64,000 nucleotides of DNA from Gaiellasilicea sp963829845. Lineage in GTDB: Bacteria; Actinomycetota; Thermoleophilia; Gaiellales; Gaiellaceae. The position numbers and the translations under genes were made by a program. Below the pieces are notes generated by a model. It searched no databases, was not told the DNA's origin, and worked only from the letters and a program-made list of their open reading frames with translations. The DNA is taken from the NCBI GenBank assembly GCA_963829845.1, contig CAWHKD010000006.1, forward strand, positions 1-64,000, in the 5' to 3' direction. Positions 1-12,556 of the stretch are shown here, piece by piece; positions within the stretch are counted from its first letter, which is position 1, and each line of letters starts with the position of its first letter.

Positions 1-3
1 ATT

Positions 4-1556
<1,553 letters not shown>

Positions 1557-1743
1557 GGGATACCGGAGCTCTTACTCCGGTAGGCGTTCGGCCCGTCGAT
1601 GAGTCTCTCGCTTCGTCCGGTGACCGAATTCGCCTAGAAACAACGTCGACCTCGACGTATGCAGTCCGTACGCTGTTGAGTTTTGAGAGACCGTGCCTCC
1701 TGGCGACGGTCGTTCTCTGCAAGGCGGGCCGCCGGCCTGCGTG

Positions 1744-1765
1744 CACCTTGAAAACTCCATAGCGA
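1744..1765 (+). other. 5' arm of the 23S rRNA processing stalk
   Basis: Pairs with 4794-4815 on the far side of the 23S gene over 22 positions with one mismatch. This is the usual long duplex cut by RNase III to free pre-23S rRNA. The 16S-23S spacer (1557-1787) contains no tRNA gene that I can fold. Confidence 0.75.
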
Positions 1766-1787
1766 CAACACAACGTGTTCTTACTGA

Positions 1788-4775
<2,988 letters not shown>

Positions 4776-4793
4776 TTTAGAACACTGCGTGTT

Positions 4794-4815
4794 TCGCTAT
4801 GGAGTTTTGAAGGTG
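4794..4815 (+). other. 3' arm of the 23S rRNA processing stalk
   Basis: Complement of 1744-1765 (21 of 22 positions). It lies between 23S and 5S, as expected for the pre-23S double-stranded processing stem. Confidence 0.75.
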
Positions 4816-4839
4816 CCGCTCAACAGGCGGCCTTCGACA

Positions 4840-4959
<120 letters not shown>

Positions 4960-4964
4960 ACTTC

Positions 4965-4990
4965 AGAAGGGCCGCGAGAGCGGCCCTTCT
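4965..4990 (+). terminator. Intrinsic terminator of the rRNA operon
   Basis: Perfect 11-bp stem AGAAGGGCCGC / GCGGCCCTTCT with a four-base loop, followed by the pyrimidine-rich CTCGTTCT. It sits six bases after the 5S gene. Confidence 0.85.
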
Positions 4991-5009
4991 CTCGTTCTAG
5001 ACTCCCTCG

Positions 5010-5537
5010 ATGGAGCTCACGGATGGATCGCTGGTGCTGCGCCCGCCCGACGAACGGGATGCGGAGGCGATTTGCGAGGCCTGCCAGGACCCCGAGATCC
5101 CGCGTTGGATCCCGATCATCCCGCAGCCGTACACGCACGAGAGCGCCCGTGAGTTCATCACCTGGTCGCACGAGGGAATGGAGCGGGGGAACTACTCGTT
5201 CGTGATCGTCGCCGCCGACACCGATGAGCTGCTCGGCGCGATCGGCATGGGCGTGAATACGTTGATGAAGATCGGGCACATCGGCTACTGGGTCGCGGCT
5301 CCCGCGCGCGGCCGCGGAATCGCGAGCAGCGCCCTGCGCCTTCTCGCGGGCTGGGCGCTGGAGCAGGACTTCGGTCGCGTCGAACTGATCACCGACCCCG
5401 AGAACGTCGCATCGCAGCGGGTCGCCGAGAAGGTCGGCTTTCGCAGGGAAGGTGTCATGCGCTCCCACACCCGGCACCGGGATGGTCGCCGGCGGGACGC
5501 CGTACTGTTCTCGCTGCTACCCGGAGAGCTCGTGTAG
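5010..5537 (+). CDS. GNAT-family N-acetyltransferase (RimJ/RimL type)
   Basis: 175 residues. Transfers an acetyl group from acetyl-CoA to an amine; the acceptor is unknown. The N-terminal stretch 'LVLRPPDERDAEAI' is typical of RimJ/RimL-like enzymes. The acetyl-CoA pyrophosphate loop is seen as ARGRGIAS (about residues 98-105), followed by the 'ENVASQRVAEKVGFRREG' block of motif B. The ATG at 5010 is the first start after the rRNA terminator, and no strong Shine-Dalgarno sequence is visible. The 3' end overlaps the convergent M48 protease gene by 21 bases. The family call is firm; the substrate (ribosomal protein, antibiotic or small molecule) cannot be read from sequence. Confidence 0.88.
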   Translation: MELTDGSLVLRPPDERDAEAICEACQDPEIPRWIPIIPQPYTHESAREFITWSHEGMERGNYSFVIVAADTDELLGAIGMGVNTLMKIGHIGYWVAAPARGRGIASSALRLLAGWALEQDFGRVELITDPENVASQRVAEKVGFRREGVMRSHTRHRDGRRRDAVLFSLLPGELV

Positions 5538-6326
5538 GGACGCGAGCCGGCGCGCAAGCGGGGGGTGCGTGACGAAGAGCGCGGCGAGCCCCGTCTCCTC
5601 GAATGGGTTGACGGTGTACAGCGGTTCCGTCGCCGGGCTCGCCTGGAACGAGACGAGGTCGCTGGCGCGGTCGAGCTTCAGAAGCGCGTCGGCCAGGCCG
5701 TCGCCGGAGCCGAGCAGCGTCGACGCCATCCGGTCGGCCGCCAGCTCGCGCCGCGGCGAGAGCAGTAGGTGGACGAATGCCGCCGCGATCGGGCCGAGCA
5801 CGGCGAGCAGCGCACGCTCGAACCAGCCGCCGATCCGGGAGACGTCGACCAGGACGACCGCGAGCATCACCGCGGACGTCTGCGTCAGGACGTCGCGACG
5901 GCGCACGTGGGCGAGCTCATGCGCGATCACGGCCTCGAGCTCGGCCGGCGTCAACGCGCCGAGTAGGCCGGTGGAGAAAGCGATCGCGGCGCCGGCGGGG
6001 CCGCGGCCCGCGGAGAGAGCTCGCGGATAGCCGTCCGGGATCAGATAGAGCTTTGGCGGGACCACCCCGAATTTGGCCGCCAGGGCGTCGACGGTCGAGC
6101 GCAGGAGCGGATCCTCGGCGAGTGCGTATTCCCGCGCGCCGAGCATCCCGAGCAACGCTCGATCGGCGTACGCGTAGACCGCGAGCGCTGCGAGCAGGGT
6201 GCAGAAGACGAACACCGACGCCGTCTGGGGTCCCCCGAGCGCCCAGCCGAACGCCCCGAAGAGTGCGGCCAGCATCGCAGCGACCAGCCACCACTTGAGG
6301 ATGTTCAGTGCGGCTGCAAGCCGCAT
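5517..6326 (-). CDS. M48-family membrane metalloprotease (HtpX-like)
   Basis: 269 residues from an ATG at 6326. A zinc endoprotease of the membrane, probably for quality control. Two hydrophobic segments lie at about residues 13-30 and 36-53. The zinc motif HELAH is at about 136-140 and the third ligand Glu lies in 'RRELAADR' at about 194. Two more hydrophobic stretches (about 150-185) follow the active site, as in HtpX. The frame stays open far upstream, but that part is arginine-rich and shadow-like, and the chosen start places the first membrane helix at the N-terminus as in the family. No clear ribosome-binding site precedes it, so the start is less sure than the function. Confidence 0.88.
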   Translation of the reverse strand: MRLAAALNILKWWLVAAMLAALFGAFGWALGGPQTASVFVFCTLLAALAVYAYADRALLGMLGAREYALAEDPLLRSTVDALAAKFGVVPPKLYLIPDGYPRALSAGRGPAGAAIAFSTGLLGALTPAELEAVIAHELAHVRRRDVLTQTSAVMLAVVLVDVSRIGGWFERALLAVLGPIAAAFVHLLLSPRRELAADRMASTLLGSGDGLADALLKLDRASDLVSFQASPATEPLYTVNPFEETGLAALFVTHPPLARRLASLHELSG

Positions 6327-6490
6327 GAAGGAGTGCCTGGCCGGACGCCGGCTGAGTCGCTGGGCCGCGCTGCTCGCCCCGAGCCGGCGTCCTCTGTCGT
6401 CCCGATAGGCGTGGCTATCGGGACTCCCTGCGTCCTTGTCTCGGAACGAGCATCGCACCCCAGCGACGAGCGCCGTCCCACCAGGCCCTC

Positions 6491-6859
6491 CTAGGCGTCG
6501 TCGTCGCCGAGGCCGTCGCGATCGTCCTCGCCGAGACCGCGTGGTGGCCAGTCCGGCTCCGGGGCGTCGCAGCGGCTCGAGCAATGGAGCGAGGCGACGT
6601 TCTGGAGCGGCACGAGGATGTGGCCGTTGAGCTCGATGTGGGGGACGTCCTCGATCGAGCAGTAGGCGGTGAGGACACCCTCTTGGTACTCGCCGCCGAA
6701 GAGGGCGACCTCGATCTGCTCGCCCTTGTACTTGTTCGTGTAGTCGTCCACGGGCCGCAGCGTAGCCAACCCTGCATAGGCAAGCGGTCGTCCTTGCCGT
6801 AGTTGCCGCCAAATGCTGCCCCCGTGTGGTCCCGGTGTGCTCTCGGGAATGTCGCCCAC
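6491..6859 (-). CDS. Small hypothetical protein
   Basis: Up to 122 residues from the ATG at 6859. A shorter version could start at the GTG of 'VDDYTNKYKG' at about 6752. The segment 'GEQIEVALFGGEYQEGVLTAYCSIEDVPHIELNGHILVPLQNVASLHC' has the composition of a real globular protein, unlike the arginine-rich frames around it. The C-terminus is rich in Asp and Glu. I recognise no family. It lies alone between the M48 gene and an accessory patch with phage-like remnants, so it may be foreign. Confidence 0.45.
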   Translation of the reverse strand: MGDIPESTPGPHGGSIWRQLRQGRPLAYAGLATLRPVDDYTNKYKGEQIEVALFGGEYQEGVLTAYCSIEDVPHIELNGHILVPLQNVASLHCSSRCDAPEPDWPPRGLGEDDRDGLGDDDA

Positions 6860-6949
6860 GCCGACAACGCGCTACCGGTTCGCGGACGACACGGAGTAGA
6901 CGGCCCGCGCCACGGCCACGCTGTCCGACCGCACAGGCACCGTCTCGGC

Positions 6950-7165
6950 GTGGACAACGCGCCGAAAACCCTCTGCCGACTCTGCGGCGGAGTCGTCGAC
7001 CCGAACGGCCCTGACGTGACCTTCGCCGTCGAGTACCTCCGCACGCACGCGATGGATACCGATACGTCCATCGGCACCCAGTACCTCGTCCGCGACGACG
7101 GCTACTTCCATCCTGGCTGCTCGCCCGCCGCGATGGGTTGGCACGTGATGCTGCCCCCGATCTAG
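6950..7165 (+). CDS. Small Cys-rich hypothetical protein (possible zinc-binding)
   Basis: 71 residues from a GTG at 6950; the frame is open upstream to an ATG at 6803, but that part is His/Arg-rich and unconvincing. A CxxC (TLCRLCGG) near the N-terminus and an H-x2-C (GYFHPGC) near the C-terminus could bind one zinc. The middle 'VTFAVEYLRTHAMDTDTSIGTQYLVRDDG' looks like a real protein. A hairpin that may act as a terminator follows at 7210-7236. Family unknown; small zinc proteins of this kind are common in phage-derived islands, which fits the neighbours. Confidence 0.5.
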   Translation: MDNAPKTLCRLCGGVVDPNGPDVTFAVEYLRTHAMDTDTSIGTQYLVRDDGYFHPGCSPAAMGWHVMLPPI

Positions 7166-7209
7166 ACCCCTCCCCGACGACGCCGTCGACGGATTCGCCG
7201 CAACACGGC

Positions 7210-7236
7210 GAGACCCCCGTGCGGCCCAGGGGTCTC
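7210..7236 (+). terminator. Possible terminator hairpin after the Cys-rich small gene
   Basis: 8-bp stem GAGACCCC / GGGGTCTC with an 11-base loop, followed by TCCATGTTTCTCC. The T-tract is weak. Confidence 0.45.
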
Positions 7237-7309
7237 TCCATGTTTCTCCGGGGGTGCTGCCACGCACTTGGGGGAGAGCGGCGCACCCAGCGGAGGATCT
7301 CCCGTTCGG

Positions 7310-7607
7310 ATGCGCCCTACATCCGTGTTAACTACTGACATAGGCTCGCCGGATGATTTTCGCCGTCTACCGGTCGGTGATGACGCCGCTCAAGAGCTCG
7401 CAGAAGTTCGTACTGCCGGCGCCGACGACCTGGCCAACCGGCTCGACCGTGCCGTGGTCGACGGCGTAGCACTGCTGGCGCTGACGATCGACGACACGCG
7501 CGATCATCCTCGGTTCGCTCGAAGACCCGCCCGAAGGACTCCGCGAGCTACGCGCCGTGCTCATGAACGAGCACCAGTGGCGGCAACGTGAAGGGCTTGA
7601 TTCGTGA
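7310..7607 (+). pseudogene. Small conserved-looking hypothetical protein, frameshifted
   Basis: The reading frame from ATG 7310 gives 'DDAAQELAEVRTAGADDLANRLDRAVVDGVALLALTIDD'. A frame change at about 7500 continues as 'IILGSLEDPPEGLRELRAVLMNEHQWRQREGL' to a TGA at 7605-7607. Joined, the pieces read as one protein of about 98 residues with a typical actinobacterial pattern; each alone ends in nonsense. The stop overlaps a GTG (GTGA) that starts the HNH-like frame at 7604, suggesting former translational coupling. Function unknown. Confidence 0.5.
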
Positions 7608-7858
7608 GCCACCCGGTGCGGAATAGGGCAGGTGCCCGCCAGTACGCGACGATCCACCCAGGCTCAGAGTGGGACCTCGGTCACCAGGATGGGACACTGT
7701 TCTACGCCGGCGCAGAACACGCGCGGTGCAACAGCGCGACGGCGTCGCATCGGGTGGAGCGTGAGGCATCAGGGCGGCAAGAGCGCCGCCGTGGTCGTCG
7801 CTCTGACGTGCATGCACGTCTAGTAGGTCTTCAGCGGCGCGTTCTGGCGCTTGAATAG
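7604..7858 (+). pseudogene. HNH-endonuclease-like remnant
   Basis: The frame from GTG 7604 contains 'PGSEWDLGHQDGTLFYAGAEHARCNSATA', which matches the C-terminal half of small phage HNH nucleases (W-D-L-G-H followed by G-x-E-H-x-x-C-N). The expected N-terminal CxxC pair is missing and the tail turns into low-quality arginine-rich sequence, so it looks decayed. It is probably part of a phage remnant together with the genes on either side. Confidence 0.4.
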
Positions 7859-8007
7859 TCGGCCAGTACGCGCAATGCAGAGTCAGGACGGTGCGGCAAC
7901 GCCTGAAGCGCGGCGGCGGCGAACTGCGCGTCGTCCAAGGAGAGGTCGGACTCGAGCGCAAGCCGGCCGAGCCACCGCGTCGCCGCCTTGCCGAACTTCG
8001 TGAGTCC
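7831..8007 (-). pseudogene. Protein fragment resembling a phage terminase small subunit
   Basis: 57 residues without a start codon: a TGA at 8008-8010 immediately precedes 'LTKFGKAATRWLGRLALESDLSLDDAQFAAAALQAL'. The helix-rich pattern 'GKAATRW...DLSLDDAQ...ALQAL' recalls P27-type terminase small subunits, but the similarity is by eye only. The rest of 7608-8186 holds no intact gene. It also contains a near-tandem repeat GGCGCGCTCGCA at about 8027-8050. Confidence 0.25.
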
Positions 8008-8186
8008 TCAGCCGCGTAGAGAGGGGGGCGCGCTCGCAGGGGCGCGCTCGCACTCGGTGACGAGTGCGGGTCGTGGGTCACCACGCGCAGTGGCCGGTCG
8101 AAATTGGACGCTGTTGCCGTGAGTTGTTCGCAGCTTTCGCAGGTCGAGTGGTACAAGAGCCTGTGTGACCCTCCTTCGTTGCGTCT

Positions 8187-9266
8187 TTAGCGGACGAGTG
8201 CGAAGAAGGCTGCAACCTCGGCCGCGAACGTCTCCGGCTGCTCGAGCGCCGGGAAGTGCCCGCCATGCGCGGGCTCGCTCCAGTAACGGATGTCGGTGAA
8301 GCGCGTGGCGGCCTCGTCGCGGGTCGGTCGCTGCAGCTCGTGTGGGAAGATCGTGCAGCCGGCCGGCGCGTCGACGCGGTCGTCCCGCTGGAGCGGCCCC
8401 TCGAGCCAGCGGGTGACGTCATCGAGGCTTTCCCAATAGAGCCGCGCCGAGGATGCGGCCGTGCGCGGGAGCCAGTAGAGCATCAGCATGTCCAGAATCC
8501 GATCCTCGGGGATCGGCGTACGCGGGTCCGTCCAGGAGTCCAGCTTCTCGCCGATCCAGGCGGCGAGTCCGGCGGGCGAGTCAGTCAGTGCGTAGCCGAC
8601 CGTTTGCGGGCGGGTGCGGTGCTGGGTGGAGTAGCCGGCGTCGTGGTCTGCCTGCCGGCCGGCGGTGGGGGCGAGGGGCGGCATGAGGTGCACGCCACCC
8701 ACGTGCTCGCGATCCTGCTGCCCGAGGCTCGCGCTCACGCTTGTGCCCCAGTCCGTGCCTTGGGCACCGAAGCGGGCGTAGCCGAGCCGCGCCATGAGCA
8801 CGGCCCACGCCCGAGCGGTCCGTGCGATGCCCCAGCCCGGCTTGGTCGGCTTGCCGCTCCAGCCGTAGCCGGGCAGGGAGGGGACGACGCAGTGGAAGCC
8901 CGTCTCGGTGAGAAGTGGGAGCACGTCCATGTATTCCAGGACGCTGCCGGGCCAGCCGTGGGTAAGGACGAGCGGGAAGGCGTCGGGGCGCGGCGAGCGG
9001 GCGTGCAGGAAGTGGATAGTCAGGCCGTCGATCGTGGTAGTGAACTGTGGCACCGCATTGAGGCGCCGCTCCGCGGCGCGCCAGTCGTAGTCCTCCGCCC
9101 AGCGCGCGCAGCGTTCCTGTAGCCGCTCGAGCGTGACGCCCTGGTGCGGGCTGGTCGCCGGCTCGGGCCAGCGTGTCGCGCGCAGCCGCGCTCGGAGGTC
9201 CTCGAGCTCGGCGTCGGGGACGGCAAGGGTAAGCGGCTCGATCATCGCGGACATGCTGCACGCCAT
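8187..9266 (-). CDS. Epoxide hydrolase, EHN/microsomal type
   Basis: 359 residues from ATG 9266, which has an AAGGTG ribosome-binding site six bases upstream. Hydrolyses an epoxide to a diol by an alpha/beta-hydrolase mechanism with an aspartate nucleophile. The N-terminal epoxide-hydrolase (EHN) segment covers about residues 10-110. The oxyanion motif HGWPGS is at about 103-108 and the nucleophile lies in GTDWG (Asp about 172). The catalytic His is in 'HGGHFPALEQPE' close to the C-terminus. The length fits the family. It stands alone, with 200 bases of gene-free sequence upstream, so its substrate is unknown. Confidence 0.9.
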   Translation of the reverse strand: MACSMSAMIEPLTLAVPDAELEDLRARLRATRWPEPATSPHQGVTLERLQERCARWAEDYDWRAAERRLNAVPQFTTTIDGLTIHFLHARSPRPDAFPLVLTHGWPGSVLEYMDVLPLLTETGFHCVVPSLPGYGWSGKPTKPGWGIARTARAWAVLMARLGYARFGAQGTDWGTSVSASLGQQDREHVGGVHLMPPLAPTAGRQADHDAGYSTQHRTRPQTVGYALTDSPAGLAAWIGEKLDSWTDPRTPIPEDRILDMLMLYWLPRTAASSARLYWESLDDVTRWLEGPLQRDDRVDAPAGCTIFPHELQRPTRDEAATRFTDIRYWSEPAHGGHFPALEQPETFAAEVAAFFALVR

Positions 9267-9468
9267 GACTTCACCTTCATCACCGTTCTCTCTGCCGCTC
9301 TTTGACAGCGCGGTCACGCCGCCTTCCATCACCCGCGAAGCTCGGTGTCGGCATGCCCATATCGAACCCTTCGTCTGAGTGCATCGCCGCGCCAGTGCGT
9401 GCCATCGCGAACGCGCGAGGCGTCCATCCGCTGGCGTTGCGTGATCTTGCAGGCCGCAGTCGTGCTCT

Positions 9469-10296
9469 CTACGTCGTGAGCTGGTGTGCCGGCTCGGGGG
9501 CGAGCACGCGCTCGATCCAGGTCTCGATCGCGGCCGCGACCTCTTCCCAGCCGTCGGCGGCCATCACCAGGTGCGGGCGTTCGAACTCGATGTAGTCAGT
9601 CTGGGCGGCTGACTTGCCGTACTTCTCGTACTGTTTGCGTGCCACTGACGCTGGGACGGTGTGGTCCTTGGTGGCGCCGACGATCAGCAGCGGTGCACGA
9701 TCGTCGTTCTTGAAGTGCACCTCCGTCGGTGGGTGGAGGTGGAAGTTCGCGAAGCCGGCTTCGTAGAAGATCTGCCCGGTCTCGGGCACCGCGTACTTCT
9801 CGTACGCAGCCTTGGCCTCTTCGGGCGAGAAGGTGTTGACGAAGCCGTAGGTGAACTCCTCGAGTGTTAGCGGAACGGCACCGTGCCAGCGGGAGGGATG
9901 CGCCAGCGCGGGCGACGCGGCCTTCAGCGAGGAGAAGGGAAGCACGAGGATCCCCTTGGGCGGCGCCGGGCTCATCGCGACGCCGGCACGGCCGAGCCCA
10001 CGGTCGAGCAGCAACTCCACGATCAGTCCGCCAAACGAATGGCCGATCAGCACCGGCGGCTTGTCGAGCGCGCGAATCTCCCGCTCGTAGTGGTCGACGA
10101 TCTCGGTGATCCCCAGACCCTCGATCGCGTCCGCGTCCTCCCGGAGCTTGGCGACGTCACCGTCCTTCCGCGGCCACTCCGGGGCGGACACCGGATAGCC
10201 CCGATTGCTGAAGTAGGTGGTGAAGCTCTCCCAGCTCGCGGACGAGAGCCAGGCTCCGTGCACGAACAGCACGGGCGTGAGGTTGGCGGCTTCCAT
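9469..10296 (-). CDS. Alpha/beta hydrolase
   Basis: 275 residues from ATG 10296, preceded by a perfect AAGGAGG six bases upstream. The fold is clear: 'VLFVHGAW' oxyanion loop at about 10-16, nucleophile elbow GHSFGG with Ser about 87, an acid in 'LLIVGATKDHTVP' and the catalytic His in 'FERPHLVM'. It is probably a soluble esterase or lipase-like enzyme. It follows in the same direction as the epoxide hydrolase but is separated by 200 bases, so a shared transcript is uncertain. Confidence 0.88.
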   Translation of the reverse strand: MEAANLTPVLFVHGAWLSSASWESFTTYFSNRGYPVSAPEWPRKDGDVAKLREDADAIEGLGITEIVDHYEREIRALDKPPVLIGHSFGGLIVELLLDRGLGRAGVAMSPAPPKGILVLPFSSLKAASPALAHPSRWHGAVPLTLEEFTYGFVNTFSPEEAKAAYEKYAVPETGQIFYEAGFANFHLHPPTEVHFKNDDRAPLLIVGATKDHTVPASVARKQYEKYGKSAAQTDYIEFERPHLVMAADGWEEVAAAIETWIERVLAPEPAHQLTT

Positions 10297-10453
10297 TGCT
10301 GCCTCCTTGCGCGACCCCTGCGGCTTGAGCCACCAACGCTACTCCTCCCGACCGGGGCGGCGAAGGCGGTTCACCGGGTTGAGAGAGCCCCGGCGGCGGG
10401 TCGAGCGACAGGACGCTCGCCCATGGGAGGGCCGCCACTGCCAGCCCTACGCT

Positions 10454-10810
10454 TTACGCGTGCGACCACATACTGAGATCCGTCACCGCTTTGTAGAGGC
10501 CGTTGCTCCAGTCAGCCCCTCGCTCGACGTCGATGAACTCGCCCCACTGGTCCATCAAGGCGGCGAACGCTTCGTCTTCTTTCATCGCCGCAGCGAGTGT
10601 GTCCTGCGCGCCGTAGCTGTCAAAGCGAAAGAACTGGCGGTAGCCACCCGCATGTTTCTCCGATGAGTAGATGACGCCGTAGGTCCCGATGTACTCAACT
10701 CCATCCGGACAAGCGGCAGCGAACTTGCTCTCGTTCTCCGACATCCACTGCTGAAACTCCCGACCCTTGCCCTGCTTTACGTTGAACCCAAAATCCGCAA
10801 TGAAGTCCAT
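10454..10810 (-). CDS. Small hypothetical protein (NIPSNAP/dimeric-barrel-like)
   Basis: 118 residues with a GGAGGG ribosome-binding site at ATG 10810. The opening 'MDFIADFGFNVKQGKGREFQQWMSENESKFAAACP' followed by 'GVEYIGTYGVIYSS' and 'YRQFFRFDSYGAQDTLAAAMKEDEAFAALMDQWGEFID' has the shape of ferredoxin-like dimeric alpha/beta-barrel proteins, which bind small molecules or act on them. No catalytic residue can be assigned. Single gene. Confidence 0.65.
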   Translation of the reverse strand: MDFIADFGFNVKQGKGREFQQWMSENESKFAAACPDGVEYIGTYGVIYSSEKHAGGYRQFFRFDSYGAQDTLAAAMKEDEAFAALMDQWGEFIDVERGADWSNGLYKAVTDLSMWSHA

Positions 10811-11061
10811 CGCACCCTCCGCGTCGACACGCCACCGTTGGATTGCCTATCTCGCCACACGTGCGAGGCAATGTCAAATCGCAGCAGGGTCGCTCACGCG
10901 CGGGCAGCGTCACCTCAGCGAGGCGGGTACCCACGAAGCCCATGGCCAACGCCGACCGCGACTCAGCCGTGAGCGTGAGGTCCGCCTACACGCCGTCAAG
11001 GGACATTGCCGAACGCTGGCCCAGCCGAGCGAAGGCGCTGGGAGAAGCGGATCGAGGAGCG

Positions 11062-11445
11062 TCAGGCGAACAGGAGGGTGGCGGCGACCGTGAAGACGAG
11101 ATACGTGGCAACCACTGCGTTCACGATCATCCCTGTGGTTCCGAGGCGATGCTCACCAAGGCGACGCGCACGAACGCCGAGCGCGATCCCCGTGACAGCG
11201 GGCAGCACCATCAGCGCGAGCAAGAGGACAGCTGCCACGTAGCCCCACACACCGGCCTCGGTGAGCAGTTCTTGTTCGCCGAGGTCGAACACGACGAACT
11301 GTAGGAACGTTCCGATGATCCCGGCGACGACACCCGCGGCCACCGTTGCGGCCACCATCAGCAGCGACTGCGTTGCCACGCGCCTTCCCGGCTCCTCCGG
11401 GAGCGAGAATCGGTGCCGCGAAGATGGGCTGACCGGAAGGGCCAC
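11062..11445 (-). CDS. Small integral membrane protein, DUF-type
   Basis: 127 residues. The start is a GTG at 11445, chosen because AAGGAGG lies six bases upstream. Three hydrophobic segments (about residues 27-50, 66-88, 104-126) follow a short basic N-terminus. I see no enzymatic motif. The organisation resembles the DUF4190-like membrane proteins of actinobacteria ('GIALGVRARR' after the second helix), but that is a weak match. Confidence 0.65.
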   Translation of the reverse strand: MALPVSPSSRHRFSLPEEPGRRVATQSLLMVAATVAAGVVAGIIGTFLQFVVFDLGEQELLTEAGVWGYVAAVLLLALMVLPAVTGIALGVRARRLGEHRLGTTGMIVNAVVATYLVFTVAATLLFA

Positions 11446-11580
11446 AAGTTCCTCCTTCCGTCACAGTGTCACGCTCAGCGACGGCTATCTGCATCAGGGG
11501 ATTCGCTGATGCGCCTGCACGCAAAGCCTGAAGTAAGGATGCGTACCTCCGGCTCGGCCTCCGACCTGGGCCCAATTGGT

Positions 11581-11611
11581 GCTCAGGCGTCATTCGTGAA
11601 CACTGGCCCAC
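11581..11611. repeat. Direct repeat, copy 1 (left of GNAT gene)
   Basis: GCTCAGGCGTCATTC is identical to the start of the copy at 12296-12327. The following 16 bases match with a few changes and a one-base insertion. Confidence 0.6.
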
Positions 11612-11705
11612 ACGACGGAAGCGTCGACTACTCGGAGTCGTCCTCGCGATGCCTAGGCGGGGCTTGTGCTGGGGCGCCTAGCGTCTGTGGGCTGGCTTGA
11701 CCCCG

Positions 11706-12227
11706 CTAGACCCGTAGATCGCGGTCAGCGATTGTCGCTCCCAGTCGCCAGACCTGATCGGGCGCGGGTCGGAAGTCGAGCACGAGTTCGATCTGGCCGA
11801 GCGCATCGAACCCGAGGTCGTGGAAGAAGCGAATCGCCGCTGCGTTCCGGGCCACCGGACGGGCGAGCAACTGCCCCATACCGGCCGCCCGCGCCTCGGC
11901 CACAACCCGCTCGGCCAGCTGGCGCCCGATCCCTCGGCCACGCCACTGCTCGCCGACCACGATCGGTTCGAGCTCGATCTCGTCCTCGGTCTGAATCACC
12001 CCCACCATGCCGACGACCTCGCCGCCGATTGTCGCCAACCAGATGCGCTGAGCACCGACCCGCTCAACGTGCTCGTCGAACTTGCGGCCTGGGTCAGGCC
12101 CACCGATCTCGGGTCTGCCATAGATCTGCCGATGCCACTCCGTCAGCTCGACCCACAGCGACCGACACGCAGCAAGATCCGACCGTCGGTAATTGCGGAC
12201 CTCGACCGGAGCAACACGATCTCTCAC
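11706..12227 (-). CDS. GNAT-family N-acetyltransferase
   Basis: 173 residues from a GTG at 12227, selected because AAAAGGAGG lies just upstream; an ATG 27 codons earlier has no such site. Motif A carries the acetyl-CoA loop 'QWRGRGIGRQLAE', and motif B is 'ARNAAAIRFFHDLGFDALGQIELVLD'. The protein reads as a stand-alone small-molecule or protein acetyltransferase. The gene is bracketed by two copies of a 31-base direct repeat, an arrangement consistent with insertion or a small duplication. Confidence 0.85.
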   Translation of the reverse strand: MRDRVAPVEVRNYRRSDLAACRSLWVELTEWHRQIYGRPEIGGPDPGRKFDEHVERVGAQRIWLATIGGEVVGMVGVIQTEDEIELEPIVVGEQWRGRGIGRQLAERVVAEARAAGMGQLLARPVARNAAAIRFFHDLGFDALGQIELVLDFRPAPDQVWRLGATIADRDLRV

Positions 12228-12556
12228 CTGGCCTCCTTTTAACCGTCGATGATCATCGTAAATCGACAGTCGGGGCTCTATCGGGGTCGCGCCATGCTCA
12301 GGCGTCATTCCCGAACGCTGTGGCCCAGGCTTGCGCTCTCAATGAGTTATCTGCCAGATAGGCCCCAGCCCCGCGATGACGGAGTTCCGCAGCCTGTACC
12401 GGAGTAGTAGAGGGAAGCGGTCATCTTCGAGAGCTTGTAGGGCGGCGCACTAGGAGCAGCGTGGATGGCGGCGACACTCCGAGTGACGCGAATCTTTCAA
12501 GGGCTTTGCGCGGCGGAAACTCCTACGATCCGCGGCGCGCAGCGCGGACGCCGCGG
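12228..12556. other. Gene-free interval
   Basis: 329 bases with no convincing open frame, tRNA or hairpin. It includes the leader of the GNAT gene and the right-hand copy of the direct repeat. Confidence 0.5.
12296..12327. repeat. Direct repeat, copy 2 (right of GNAT gene)
   Basis: Second copy of the 11581-11611 repeat. Both copies place ATGACGCCTGAGC on the minus strand, that is, a potential start MTPEH, so the repeat could be a duplicated gene start. Confidence 0.6.

Noticed and set aside
1557..1787. tRNA-Ile or tRNA-Ala in the 16S-23S spacer
   Set aside because: No cloverleaf could be folded; the spacer holds only the processing stem.
6327..7286. N-terminal extension of the M48 protease to a 589-residue protein
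   Set aside because: The extra part is arginine-rich shadow sequence on the complement of other frames, and the family starts at the first membrane helix.
8256..9122. 288-residue plus-strand open frame opposite the epoxide hydrolase
   Set aside because: Complement of a gene with a full catalytic triad; its composition is that of a GC-rich shadow frame.
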